From SAR202 cluster bacterium bin87 (lineage in GTDB: Bacteria > Chloroflexota > Dehalococcoidia > Lucifugimonadales > UBA3495): 46,767 bases of DNA. The notes beneath the pieces are model-generated. The model ran no database searches and had not been told where the DNA came from. It was given only the letters and a program-made list of their open reading frames with translations. Numbering within the stretch: position 1 is the stretch's first letter; every line of letters starts with the position of its first letter. Shown piece after piece: positions 32,384 through 40,501 of this stretch. Position numbers and translations under genes: made by a program. The stretch covers positions 1 to 46,767 of the forward strand of contig MPNC01000019.1 of NCBI GenBank assembly GCA_002238825.1, given 5' to 3'.

Positions 32384-33567
32384 TTCTTCACCCCCGCCAG
32401 CCATTCTGTCAGGCTGTATACGTGGATATCCGGAGAGACGTCGGCGAACAACTGCTTTTCATGTGCGCTTATTGGAGGCCCAGGATATACGATATCGCGC
32501 CTTGTTCCGGAAGACGCTGGTGATATGGAGGTCAGGGAAATTAGCTCCGGCGCACGAGCGAAAAACGTAGTCTGCGGGAAGGCATTACGGAAGCTTTCCA
32601 CTCGACATTGCCAAAGATAGTCCTTGAACACCTCATCTAGCAGGTGTCCGGCGACATAATCAAGCCGGTCCACGGTTTGAGGATTCATCCGAACCCAGGG
32701 CACGTTCCCCAGGTATGGGAATGAGGATGGATCGGTGTCTTGAAGGCAATCCACCACCAGCATGGGAACGTGCCGGCGTTTAGCTATGATGACCTCGCGA
32801 CGGCACCACTCGCTCGAAGAATAGGAATCGGTATAAATTGCCAGCATGATGCTGCGGCTCACTTCGTGATCAAGCACCAAGTCGAAAGGAGCCCCTGCCG
32901 GTATGTTGTGGATGTCCAAAAAAGGAGCCAAGTTAGAGTTGTCGTTCAGCCATGTCCATAACGCACCGGCCACTACTTCTCCTCGACCACCGTGTTTGGA
33001 ATGATTTAGGAAGACCCGTACGTTCGTCAGGTAATCATCAAGGGCATGCTGATCAACTCTGGGATGGCGCAGTTGGGCCAAGTGATGTCTCAGCATCCTG
33101 ATGAACGTGTCCGTAAGCTCCCTGACCAACTGTGGACCTTTCTCGTCATCGGGCCCGGCCCAATCATGCCAGCGTAGTGCCTGCTCCACAAGCCCGATAT
33201 CAAGGACACCATCTTCCATGGCCACCGGGATAACGCGGGTGCCGAAGGCAGTTCGCCCAGCTTGTTCCGTGAGATCGCGTACATACTGAGACCATGCCGG
33301 GTCCCCGACCAACGTGTTGTCGAGGAGCACGACCACCGCGGTAGTGCCGGACCCGACCCAGTCTATTGGCAAAGGTTCCTGAGACCCGGGCCCAGCAGCA
33401 TTGCGGAACATGACCCGCAAACTGTCACCACCAGACACGTACCTAAAGCGGTGAGAGCCGAAGTGATCGAGTAGCATATTGCCGACGTTATCACCCTGGG
33501 TGAAGTCGGGATGCCATACGACGTACAACGCGAGCGGTGGGACTGGATCGACGTTGATGTCCTGCAT
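32380..33567 (-). CDS. Protein with two TIR domains
   Basis: The product has 395 residues from ATG at 33567 (MQDINVDPVP). An ATG at 33666 would add 33 basic residues without domain features. TIR-like domain 1 (about 12-160): ALYVVWHPDFTQGDNVG, TAVVVLLDNTLVGDPAW. TIR domain 2 (about 182-300): NVRVFLNHSKHGGRGEVV, SRSIMLAIYTDSYSSSEWCRREV with Glu258 at the usual NADase catalytic place of SxWCxxE. The second domain thus looks catalytically competent; the first lacks this motif and could bind or dimerise. A 3' tail of 70 residues follows. The SLOG-like gene downstream overlaps by 4 bp, which makes a two-gene effector/sensor unit. Confidence 0.75.
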   Translation of the reverse strand: MQDINVDPVPPLALYVVWHPDFTQGDNVGNMLLDHFGSHRFRYVSGGDSLRVMFRNAAGPGSQEPLPIDWVGSGTTAVVVLLDNTLVGDPAWSQYVRDLTEQAGRTAFGTRVIPVAMEDGVLDIGLVEQALRWHDWAGPDDEKGPQLVRELTDTFIRMLRHHLAQLRHPRVDQHALDDYLTNVRVFLNHSKHGGRGEVVAGALWTWLNDNSNLAPFLDIHNIPAGAPFDLVLDHEVSRSIMLAIYTDSYSSSEWCRREVIIAKRRHVPMLVVDCLQDTDPSSFPYLGNVPWVRMNPQTVDRLDYVAGHLLDEVFKDYLWQCRVESFRNAFPQTTFFARAPELISLTSISPASSGTRRDIVYPGPPISAHEKQLFADVSPDIHVYSLTEWLAGVKK

Positions 33568-33717
33568 AAGGCAATTTCTTCTCAACAACCGTGCCTTCGT
33601 CTTATTGACAAAGGACCTAATACAGCCATAGAGCTCGGATAAGAGATTGGACGTTTGCATTGGCATGGATCAAGGATCGGGCTGGTTCCTTTCCATTAGT
33701 TTACTGCAATGAGCATT

Positions 33718-34686
33718 TTACAAGTACCGCAGCGCCGACCCTGCGGACTCGCCGCGGGTGTAGCGGCCGACCATACCGCCGCCTTGTTTCCAGCGGCCCT
33801 GGCGCTCGATCTCGTGGGTGGGGGCGCCGTTCTGGGCCATGCGCCTTGCCATGCCGACGCGCCCGCTGTGTCCGCTGAAGAACTCCCAGTTCTCCAACCC
33901 AGCGGCCCGGGCGATGGCCTTCACCCGCCGGGCGATCTGGGACTCCGACAGCCCGAACACCTTCACCTCGCCGCCGACCCCCGCTGGCCTGATGGCTTCT
34001 AGGGCTTTCATTGCTATGGGCGTGATGGCCACCACCGCGCCCTGGGCCTCAGCGTCGGTCTTGGAGCGGATCACCGTGATGCGGCCGGAGCCGTCCTCCC
34101 AGCGCTGCACGTCGCCCCAGGTGAGAGACGAAGCCTCGGAGCGCCGCAATCCCGCGTCAGACAGCACGGCCACCAGGGCGAGGTCGAACTTCCCGCGATC
34201 CGCGGCCTGCTTGGGCGTCTCGAACCCGCGGCCGCGCCGGCGCGGCTGGACGGCGGTGAGCCGGATGACGGCCAGCACGTCGGCGGTGAGGGCGCCGGAC
34301 TGACGCTGGGGTTTGGCGAGTCTCCGTCCCCATCCCTTCAGGGAGGCGCGCACGCCCGGGTCCCGGCAGGGCGATTCCAGCTTCGCCCACTCGTGGGCCT
34401 TCGATATGGCGCTGGTGGCCAGACGCAGGGTGGCGATGGATGCGCCGGAGCCCGCCCGGGCGGCCAGGTAGCGCGCCACGGTGAGGGGCTCGGCGGGCAG
34501 AGAGACCAGCCCCACCTCGTCGCACCAGCCGGTGAAGATCCGCCACTGGGTCGTGTAGGTCCGGCGGGTGTTGTCGGCGAGGACCGACTCCAGAGACGAA
34601 GCCACACCCCGGTCCGCGGCCCGCAGCGCCGGCGCTGGCGGAGTCTGCTGGGGAACTATCTGCGAATGGCTGGCGGCGGTGGTCAT
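33718..34686 (-). CDS. Tyrosine recombinase (site-specific integrase)
   Basis: The product has 322 residues. The N-terminal SAM-like core-binding domain (about 30-130: NTRRTYTTQWRIFTGWCDEVG) is followed by the catalytic domain with the first Arg in DAGLRRSEASSL, HSGR (His-x-x-Arg) and the nucleophile Tyr309 in VGRYTRGES. A full R-H-R-Y set is present, so it should be active. It is a lone gene, leftward. No tRNA or obvious att core is next to it, and no excisionase gene is seen. It could be the integrase of the island to either side, or a chromosome-dimer or integron-like relative. Higher GC than the 24-33 kb block. Confidence 0.8.
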   Translation of the reverse strand: MTTAASHSQIVPQQTPPAPALRAADRGVASSLESVLADNTRRTYTTQWRIFTGWCDEVGLVSLPAEPLTVARYLAARAGSGASIATLRLATSAISKAHEWAKLESPCRDPGVRASLKGWGRRLAKPQRQSGALTADVLAVIRLTAVQPRRRGRGFETPKQAADRGKFDLALVAVLSDAGLRRSEASSLTWGDVQRWEDGSGRITVIRSKTDAEAQGAVVAITPIAMKALEAIRPAGVGGEVKVFGLSESQIARRVKAIARAAGLENWEFFSGHSGRVGMARRMAQNGAPTHEIERQGRWKQGGGMVGRYTRGESAGSALRYL

Positions 34687-34742
34687 GACGGCTCCGTTGC
34701 AATGAGAAGGCGAAACGCGTTATCGGCGCGGGGCGATGCGGT

Positions 34743-35654
34743 TCATGATCCATGGGCAGGATTTTCACGGGCGGCGGCCAGGTCGTACCCGCTGAGCTGG
34801 CGGATGCGTTCCCACAGGGCACACCGGTCGATTTCCAGATCACGCCACATGGCGGGCGCATCCGCGATGGGATCGGTCACCACCACCTCGCAGCCGCACT
34901 CGGAGTATTGGTCAATCTGGGCAAGGTCGCTTCGGAAGGCGTGGCTCCAGCCGGCGTCGTGCCGGGCGATTGCCGCGGCCATCTCCGCCACCGAGTCCCG
35001 TGGGTAGATCACGCCCAGGATGGAGAGCAGCGCCGCGCCTGAGTTCCACAGCAGCCCGTGAGCGTTTCGCCCGGGCAGGGCGTTCAGAGCCAGGCTGCGA
35101 CGAGGTTGATCGAGCCAGGTCCCGCGCAGATGGCCCACATCCAGGGCGTCCGAGGATGCCCTGCGCAGCCTTTCCAGGGTAACCAGCTCCCACTCGTTGG
35201 AGACGTCGCCGTCGTGGCGGTAGCTGTCCTCGGCGCCGGGATCCCTGGTGAAGATGAACCCTTCTCGGGCCGCCCGGGCGATGACGTGGTTCAGGGTGCG
35301 GCGGCCGGCGTGGTAATGCTGCGGGGTCTCGACCATCAGCCCGTCCGCCACGCCGTGATGGGGGCTGTCGTACTCGACGTGGCCCGGGTAGTGGAACTCC
35401 CTGAGCTCGGCCAGAACCCGTCCGAGGACCTTCCTGCGGTCATCCTCGTCGTCGGCAGCGGGATGGATGATGATCATGTCGAGATCGGACTGCTCGTCCC
35501 AGCCGCCGGCGGCCCGGGAGCCGAAGAGGATGACGGCCTGGGCGTCGGTGTTCGCCGCCAGGTCCCGGCAGAGATCGATTGCGGCCGGATCCGGACCCGG
35601 GTGGACCAAGGCCGGCATCTGTTCGCCGATGCGGTGTCGTCTCACCGGCGGCAT
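34743..35654 (-). CDS. Nucleotidyltransferase-domain protein with C-terminal helical region
   Basis: The product has 303 residues from ATG at 35654. A pol-beta type MNT core is clear: ILFGSRAAGG (42-51) and SDLDMII (56-62), the GS-x-n-DxD metal site. The second half is helical (about 150-240: LERLRRASSDALDVGHLRG, WNSGAALLSILGVIYP) and looks HEPN-like, but no Rx4-6H is evident. MNT proteins with HEPN partners transfer AMP to toxins or tRNAs, often as a toxin-antitoxin pair; here both parts may be fused. It is 56 bp upstream of the integrase on the same strand. A second in-frame ATG (residue 13) is an alternative start. Confidence 0.65.
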   Translation of the reverse strand: MPPVRRHRIGEQMPALVHPGPDPAAIDLCRDLAANTDAQAVILFGSRAAGGWDEQSDLDMIIIHPAADDEDDRRKVLGRVLAELREFHYPGHVEYDSPHHGVADGLMVETPQHYHAGRRTLNHVIARAAREGFIFTRDPGAEDSYRHDGDVSNEWELVTLERLRRASSDALDVGHLRGTWLDQPRRSLALNALPGRNAHGLLWNSGAALLSILGVIYPRDSVAEMAAAIARHDAGWSHAFRSDLAQIDQYSECGCEVVVTDPIADAPAMWRDLEIDRCALWERIRQLSGYDLAAARENPAHGS

Positions 35655-35770
35655 GGGGTCTTCTCCGGCCGGCCGGAGCGCCGGCGGGCGGGCTGCAGGT
35701 GGTTGTCAACAGTGATCATGGGCGGGTCTCCGGCGGTGGGTTTTTAGAGGCGGTCTGGGCGACTAAAAGA

Positions 35771-35796
35771 TGCGCGATAACTCTGATTATCGCGCA
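35771..35796. repeat. Perfect 10-bp inverted repeat
   Basis: TGCGCGATAA-CTCTGA-TTATCGCGCA has perfect 10-bp arms and a 6-nt loop. It lies about 115 bp upstream of the nucleotidyltransferase start. There is no T-run, so an operator or a recombination site is more likely than a terminator. Confidence 0.5.
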
Positions 35797-35955
35797 GCGA
35801 ACGGGCGTGCGCAAGAGGCTGTTTTAATGCCTTTTTACCGCCCTCAGCGAGGCCGGAAAACCGCCGCCGCCCACCGCCTGGCCACGGTTCCCGCAGCGGG
35901 AAGGCCAATTGGTTCCTGCGACCCTGCCTATAGGCCCCCCGTCTCCACGGGCGAT

Positions 35956-36070
35956 CAATCCATAGGTATCCATTCCAATGATATCCATACCTATCCATTG
36001 GAATGGACGGCGTCATGGAATGCATTAGTATCCAATGCATTGAAGTCCATTGCATACCAATGCAATTCAT
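35956..36070. repeat. Cluster of inverted repeats (CCATTCCAATG / AATGCATT type)
   Basis: CCATTCCAATG (35970-35980) and CATTGGAATGG (35996-36006) are an 11-bp inverted pair. AATGCATT occurs twice as a perfect palindrome (36019-36026 and 36034-36041). ATTGCAT (36049-36055) and ATGCAAT (36060-36066) form a third pair. ATATCC/TATCC spacers recur. The cluster may be an operator array, an iteron set or a recombination site for the nearby integrase. Confidence 0.55.
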
Positions 36071-36180
36071 CCCCGACCCCGACGTCCTCCCGACACCCGC
36101 CCGGGGAAAACGACAAACGAGACCGGGGGTGGTTTCACTACAATTCCGGTAAAGCCACGAATCACCCGGAGGTGAAAACC

Positions 36181-36378
36181 ATGCCCAAGTGCGCTTTCTG
36201 CGGCGCAGAACTGGAACCGCCCGTGCGTGTGCCCCACACCGTCTACGTGAAGAAGCTCTACCGCGTCGCCGGCTAGGACTACTGCCGCCACCACATCATC
36301 AGGGCCGCCGTGGTCGCCGGCGTCATCACCGAGATCCGGGCCGGCGCCAGACCGGTGGTGACCGTGTCACCGGAGTAA
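36181..36378 (+). pseudogene. Small zinc-ribbon-like protein gene with in-frame amber codon
   Basis: ATG follows GGAGGTG at ideal spacing. The frame reads MPKCAFCGAELEPPVRV, then VYVKKLYRVAG, TAG (36274-36276), DYCRHHIIRAAVV and ITEIRAGARPVVTV to TAA. CxxC at the start and YCRHH after the stop would form one zinc site, so both halves belong together. One codon (probably for Arg or a similar residue) has become TAG. Either the gene is dead, or the amber is read through. Strong start signals and otherwise intact frame argue for a recent change or a sequencing error. Confidence 0.55.
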
Positions 36379-36430
36379 TCCCCGCGGCGGGGCAGGCGCG
36401 ATTTCGTCGGGCGGGACCAAAGGGCTCACG

Positions 36431-39400
36431 TTAACGCCCTTCATTGGTGGGGCTCACGTCCATCACGCGGACGGCGATCCGACGCCTTTCCGAATCGGTC
36501 AGTTGCTCTTCCAGCCGCTGCTGCAGCTCGGCAGGGCCGGTGGGCCGCCGGCCCTGGGGGGGCGCTGGGATCTTCCCGTCGCCAAACCAGAACACGAGGT
36601 AGACACCGTGGCCGCCAGTCTCAGGGTCGATGGTGTATTGCGCGATCAGCTGGTCGTGGAGCGCGCTCCATAGCCTGGGGTCCCGGTCCCGCTTGATTCC
36701 CACCGGCACGTTGAATCCACCATAGGAAACACCGATGTCGGCCCGCCTGTCGTTGGCGTACTCAACCTCGGGCCGGGCGATGACCCCGATGGGAAGCACG
36801 CCGCGCAGATGGGAAAGCAGGGTATCCCGGCAGTCAGCCTCAATCCTCGGAGATTCCGGACGGCCGTAAGCGCCGCCGGTATTCCAGTACTGCTTCCAGA
36901 CGTCGATGTCGCTAGTGCGGATCCTCTCGGCGAGCCTCTCCAGGGAATGGACCAACAGAGCAGCCAGATCCACAGCATTGGCCGGAGCTTTGTTGCTGAG
37001 AGTCTCTCGAACCTGATCGACGGTCGGATGTTGGTATGAAGCATCCCGGTGGATAACCCGCTGTTGGGCTCGGACCCGTTCCAGCATAGCGCGCCACTTA
37101 GACAGCGCGTCATCGTCGACCAGGGCGTCCAGCGCCTGCGCTGCGTCGTCGCTGCTTAGGGACGCCAACCGACGTATCAGCCGGTCGACCTGCTCCGAGG
37201 CGCGCATCTCGGGGGTTACCCGAACGGCGGACTCGACGGGATCGAAGGTTCGGCCCATGGGATCGAAGGTTCGGCCCATCAGATTGATGAGGCTCTGCAG
37301 GGTTCGTGAGTCCAGGCTCTCCACCAGGAAGGGCAGACTTTCGTCTGGAGAGAAAAAATCCGCCATCTTCCTGATCCGATCATCCTTACCCTCGACCAGA
37401 CTTTCGAGGGGTTCGAGATAGATTCCCGGAGCCATGATGACTCCGGCCGCCAGCCAGTGAATTCGCTGGGCCAAGTTCAGGCTCCTACAGGAAAGCTTCT
37501 CTTCCAGCAACTCTTGCAGGGCCGTCCGGTCGGCGTGCTGCAGGGCAGCCCACAGCAGTTCGTCCAGCGTCTCGAGTTGGCGTAGGCTGCAACGGAGGGG
37601 AAATGATGCCAGGAGACGCGGAGTGGCGTATGTGGCGACTCGGCGGTGGCTCTTCTGGCGGACGAGTTGATACAGTTCGGGAACATACTCGTTGCCGCCG
37701 CGAATTGACGGGACTGCGCACTGCACCAGCACATCCGCCACGAGTTCGGGACGCAGGTCAAGCCATCTCAGATACCACCGGGGATCGGTGGTCCGGCCGG
37801 TGGGTGTGCAGTAGTAGAAGGCCAGAGCCTGCCGCATCCGGAGGGCGCTCAGCCCTTCCAGTTCATCCGGTTCTGCTCGGTCAACTTCGTCCATGCCGGC
37901 GAGGAACGCCGGACCCAGCGGATGGAAACGTGAGTCCACGAACAGCTGGATAATCTCCGCAACCTCCGGAATGTCCTGGCGCCCAACAGTGCCCCTGAGC
38001 CCGGCCTTCGCCGCTTCGACCAGGTCGGCACTCTGCAGAACACCCTCAAGCCCCCTTTCAGAAGCGATATTGGGCGCGGCAAACGGGAAATGGCCGAAGT
38101 ACGCCATGCCGATTCCGAACAGCAACCGGGGGGAGGCCCGGTTCTCCCGCAAGGCGTCCGCGTTGTCTCGAACGAGGTCTATCCACCGTTGTCTCTCACG
38201 GTCAATTTGAGACCGGTTCGTATCGGCCGCGCGCGGCGGACTGGGGGCTGGGATGTTGGGCGGCGCCAACAACTCCGCCAATCGTTGTCGGAGGACCTCA
38301 TGCTCGAGGGTACGTTCCTCCAACACTGCCTTGGACAATCCTTGCCCCCCGGTCGCGCGGTCGCAGTAGTGGACGGCCTGACGCAGCAGTTGATCCGCTA
38401 TTTTGGGGTTCTCATCAAAGGCGGCAATAGCGGTATCCAAGCACCATAGTCCGAAGTCCGGTGGAGGATCGCTGCCATGCAGGCGGTGCCAGACCTCGCT
38501 GGCGCAGAGGTCGAATCCGCCGTCGTCCGGACAGCGGTTCAGGCCTTCCAGAAAAACTGCCTTCTGGACGTCGGAGCGACGCTCCAGCCAAACTCGGATT
38601 TCGGTCGCGGAGTCGTCCGTGAGCGAGGGAGGATCCCAGAACGGGTAGCAGGCTGCGTCCAGCCAATCGTAGAGACGAGCCGGGTTCTGTTCATCCCCCA
38701 ACCTGTGAAGGGCTCTGGATAGGAGCCGTAGCGGGAGGTTTTCCAGGTGATAAACCCTGAAGGTCGCGCGCAGGTCAGGCATCAAACGGCCCAGACCATC
38801 TAGGAGCTCCGCGACATCTCCGTCCGACGATCGCTGTAGTAGCCGCCAATGCCAGAAGGCAAAATACGCTCCGATCAGGTCCACATTCCCCTTGTCAACG
38901 AGGTGCCCCCAGATCTGCGAGGGGAGTATCCCCCGAGGATACAGACGGGCCAACAGTTTGCCCAGCAGTTCGTTATCGGGATCTGCAATTTCTCCGCTCT
39001 CAATCTCGCCCAGTAGCTGCTTGAGTTGTTCTGTGCCGTCTGGCAACGCAGCAGAGATGTGGATGAGCGCGTTGAGTGCGGCGGCGGTAACCCTGGGCCA
39101 TCGGCTATCGTCATGCACCGCCTGCAGCAACTCCGGGAAGAGACCGGTCAGCGGAGGTCCATCCTGCAGTACACGCAACAGGAACTCGGTAACCAACTGA
39201 TGGTCCGTGTCACGGCGTTGATCTTGCAGGAATCCCCGGAGGGTGCATTCCATATCGGAGGACGCCAAGGCGCCGAATGCCGAGGCATGTACACCGTGGT
39301 CCGCCACCTCACGGTTCATGGCCAGCAGAAGCCTGCTCTTGTTCTCCACGGAAAACCCCTGGAGGTCGCCGTAAAGCCCCACACCGACCGGGTCGCTGTC

Positions 39401-40501
39401 AATCAGTTGCTCGCGAGCGTCCGGACAAAGAGCTGCCAGCCACGCGGACAGCCCTCTAAGCACGGTGACCACAACACCGTCGCCGGCCGTGATCATGGCC
39501 AGGATGCGGGCGACGGGCAGACCGCCGTCAACTAGCTGGGTGAGGTATCTGGCGCCCAGAAACTCCGCAATGTGACGGTGCGCCGGCACGAAACGTCCGC
39601 TACCGACGCTTGAGAACAGCCTTGTGGCCAGGACGCGTTGCTCTGTCAGGCTTGTCCCATCATCCGAGTGGTCGAGATGGATGTAGTCGGCGTCGGTCTC
39701 GTGGTAGTTGATGGAGCACCCTGCTGCTCCCGATATCAAAAGGTGAGCACAGAGCAGGCCCGCCATGTGTAACAGCTGCTCAGGGTGAGGCGGTGGGCCT
39801 GCGGCAACGTGTTCTTCGTTGAACTCGGTGGCCATCTGACGGCAGGCCATTTCAAAAGTCCGCAGCCGGCTCTCCGGCCAACCGTGGCCACCGCCCACAG
39901 CTTTGGCCAACAGGTCCAGGGTCAAGGGGTTGTTGAGCAGGCCGTCGACGCGGTTATCCTTCGCGTCGGCCACGAACTGGTGAGGGTCATCAACAGCGGG
40001 GTGGGCATTCAGCACTCGCTCAACGTCAGCATCGGTAAGGGGATCGAGCCGGGCTACCGCCACCCTGCCGTCCTGGACAACCGCCTCCAGCCTGCTCCGG
40101 TCGTTCTCTCCGAGCCAATCCGCCTCTCGGCATGAGATCCTGAACCTGGGGCATCCCAAAATCTCCAAACGGCTCCTGATGTTATCCAAGGCCTGACGGC
40201 GGTCCCCCGAACCGACGCGCATCTCGTCCAATCCGTCAATGAAGAGAACCGGGCCTTGCCACTCGGGATGGCTGTCCACATTGAGGGTGAGAAAATCCCG
40301 GGCGGAAACCAGCTTGGCCTGCGACCCAAGGGCTTTGGTCTCGGTCCTGAATGCGGTGCTCTTGCCCGACCCCGGGTCGCCGAGCAGGACGTAGGCCGGC
40401 TCCTGCCTCAGGGCTTCCAGAGGTCCGGAGGCCGGTTCACGACGCTGGCGCTCAGCTTCCGATAGCACTTCGGTCCAGGTCCGCTGGATGATGACGGTCA
40501 T
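36431..40501 (-). CDS. Giant NACHT-type NTPase with degenerate nuclease-like C-terminus
   Basis: The product has 1356 residues. ATG at 40501 overlaps the upstream stop (ATGA). NTPase: Walker A GDPGSGKS (41-48), VLFIDGLDE (85-93), then RFRISCREADW and the helical NACHT/STAND extension (FVPAHRHIAEFLGARYL). The middle 800 residues are helical repeats. The C-terminal 110 residues resemble a PD-(D/E)XK-like domain: RADIGV (Asp1255), VPVGIKRD, QLIAQYTIDPETGGHGVYLVFWFG. In relatives of this pattern EIK is expected; here Gly1268 replaces Glu before Ile-Lys1270. STAND NTPases such as Avs detect phage proteins through the repeats and fire the effector. The Gly may inactivate cleavage. The DUF4143 ATPase is its coupled partner. 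Confidence 0.75.
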   Translation of the reverse strand: MTVIIQRTWTEVLSEAERQRREPASGPLEALRQEPAYVLLGDPGSGKSTAFRTETKALGSQAKLVSARDFLTLNVDSHPEWQGPVLFIDGLDEMRVGSGDRRQALDNIRSRLEILGCPRFRISCREADWLGENDRSRLEAVVQDGRVAVARLDPLTDADVERVLNAHPAVDDPHQFVADAKDNRVDGLLNNPLTLDLLAKAVGGGHGWPESRLRTFEMACRQMATEFNEEHVAAGPPPHPEQLLHMAGLLCAHLLISGAAGCSINYHETDADYIHLDHSDDGTSLTEQRVLATRLFSSVGSGRFVPAHRHIAEFLGARYLTQLVDGGLPVARILAMITAGDGVVVTVLRGLSAWLAALCPDAREQLIDSDPVGVGLYGDLQGFSVENKSRLLLAMNREVADHGVHASAFGALASSDMECTLRGFLQDQRRDTDHQLVTEFLLRVLQDGPPLTGLFPELLQAVHDDSRWPRVTAAALNALIHISAALPDGTEQLKQLLGEIESGEIADPDNELLGKLLARLYPRGILPSQIWGHLVDKGNVDLIGAYFAFWHWRLLQRSSDGDVAELLDGLGRLMPDLRATFRVYHLENLPLRLLSRALHRLGDEQNPARLYDWLDAACYPFWDPPSLTDDSATEIRVWLERRSDVQKAVFLEGLNRCPDDGGFDLCASEVWHRLHGSDPPPDFGLWCLDTAIAAFDENPKIADQLLRQAVHYCDRATGGQGLSKAVLEERTLEHEVLRQRLAELLAPPNIPAPSPPRAADTNRSQIDRERQRWIDLVRDNADALRENRASPRLLFGIGMAYFGHFPFAAPNIASERGLEGVLQSADLVEAAKAGLRGTVGRQDIPEVAEIIQLFVDSRFHPLGPAFLAGMDEVDRAEPDELEGLSALRMRQALAFYYCTPTGRTTDPRWYLRWLDLRPELVADVLVQCAVPSIRGGNEYVPELYQLVRQKSHRRVATYATPRLLASFPLRCSLRQLETLDELLWAALQHADRTALQELLEEKLSCRSLNLAQRIHWLAAGVIMAPGIYLEPLESLVEGKDDRIRKMADFFSPDESLPFLVESLDSRTLQSLINLMGRTFDPMGRTFDPVESAVRVTPEMRASEQVDRLIRRLASLSSDDAAQALDALVDDDALSKWRAMLERVRAQQRVIHRDASYQHPTVDQVRETLSNKAPANAVDLAALLVHSLERLAERIRTSDIDVWKQYWNTGGAYGRPESPRIEADCRDTLLSHLRGVLPIGVIARPEVEYANDRRADIGVSYGGFNVPVGIKRDRDPRLWSALHDQLIAQYTIDPETGGHGVYLVFWFGDGKIPAPPQGRRPTGPAELQQRLEEQLTDSERRRIAVRVMDVSPTNEGR

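Larger units (their letters stand above)
35655..36180. other. Non-coding stretch with palindrome and inverted-repeat cluster
   Basis: No gene is supported in these 526 bp. The stretch holds the promoter side of the leftward nucleotidyltransferase, a 26-bp palindrome (35771-35796), an AT-richer block of CCATTGG/AATGCATT-type repeats (35956-36070) and the ribosome binding site GGAGGTG (36167-36173) for the small zinc-ribbon frame. Its base composition differs from the flanking genes, which suggests a site for protein binding or recombination. Confidence 0.5.

Noticed and set aside
24165-33567. Complete Thoeris system
   Set aside because: TIR genes of the ThsB type and a SLOG-like protein are present, but no ThsA with a SIR2 NADase or membrane-SLOG architecture was seen.
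33718-34742. tRNA attachment site for the integrase
   Set aside because: No tRNA gene or tRNA 3' fragment was recognised on either side of the integrase.
35956-36070. CRISPR array or integron attC sites
   Set aside because: Repeats are short, of varying spacing and inverted. No cassettes or cas genes are present.
5359-36276. Genome-wide recoding of TAG
   Set aside because: TAG ends otherwise intact genes at 5361, 8178, 14757 and 31398, so internal TAGs at about 5.5 kb and 36.27 kb are better read as mutations.
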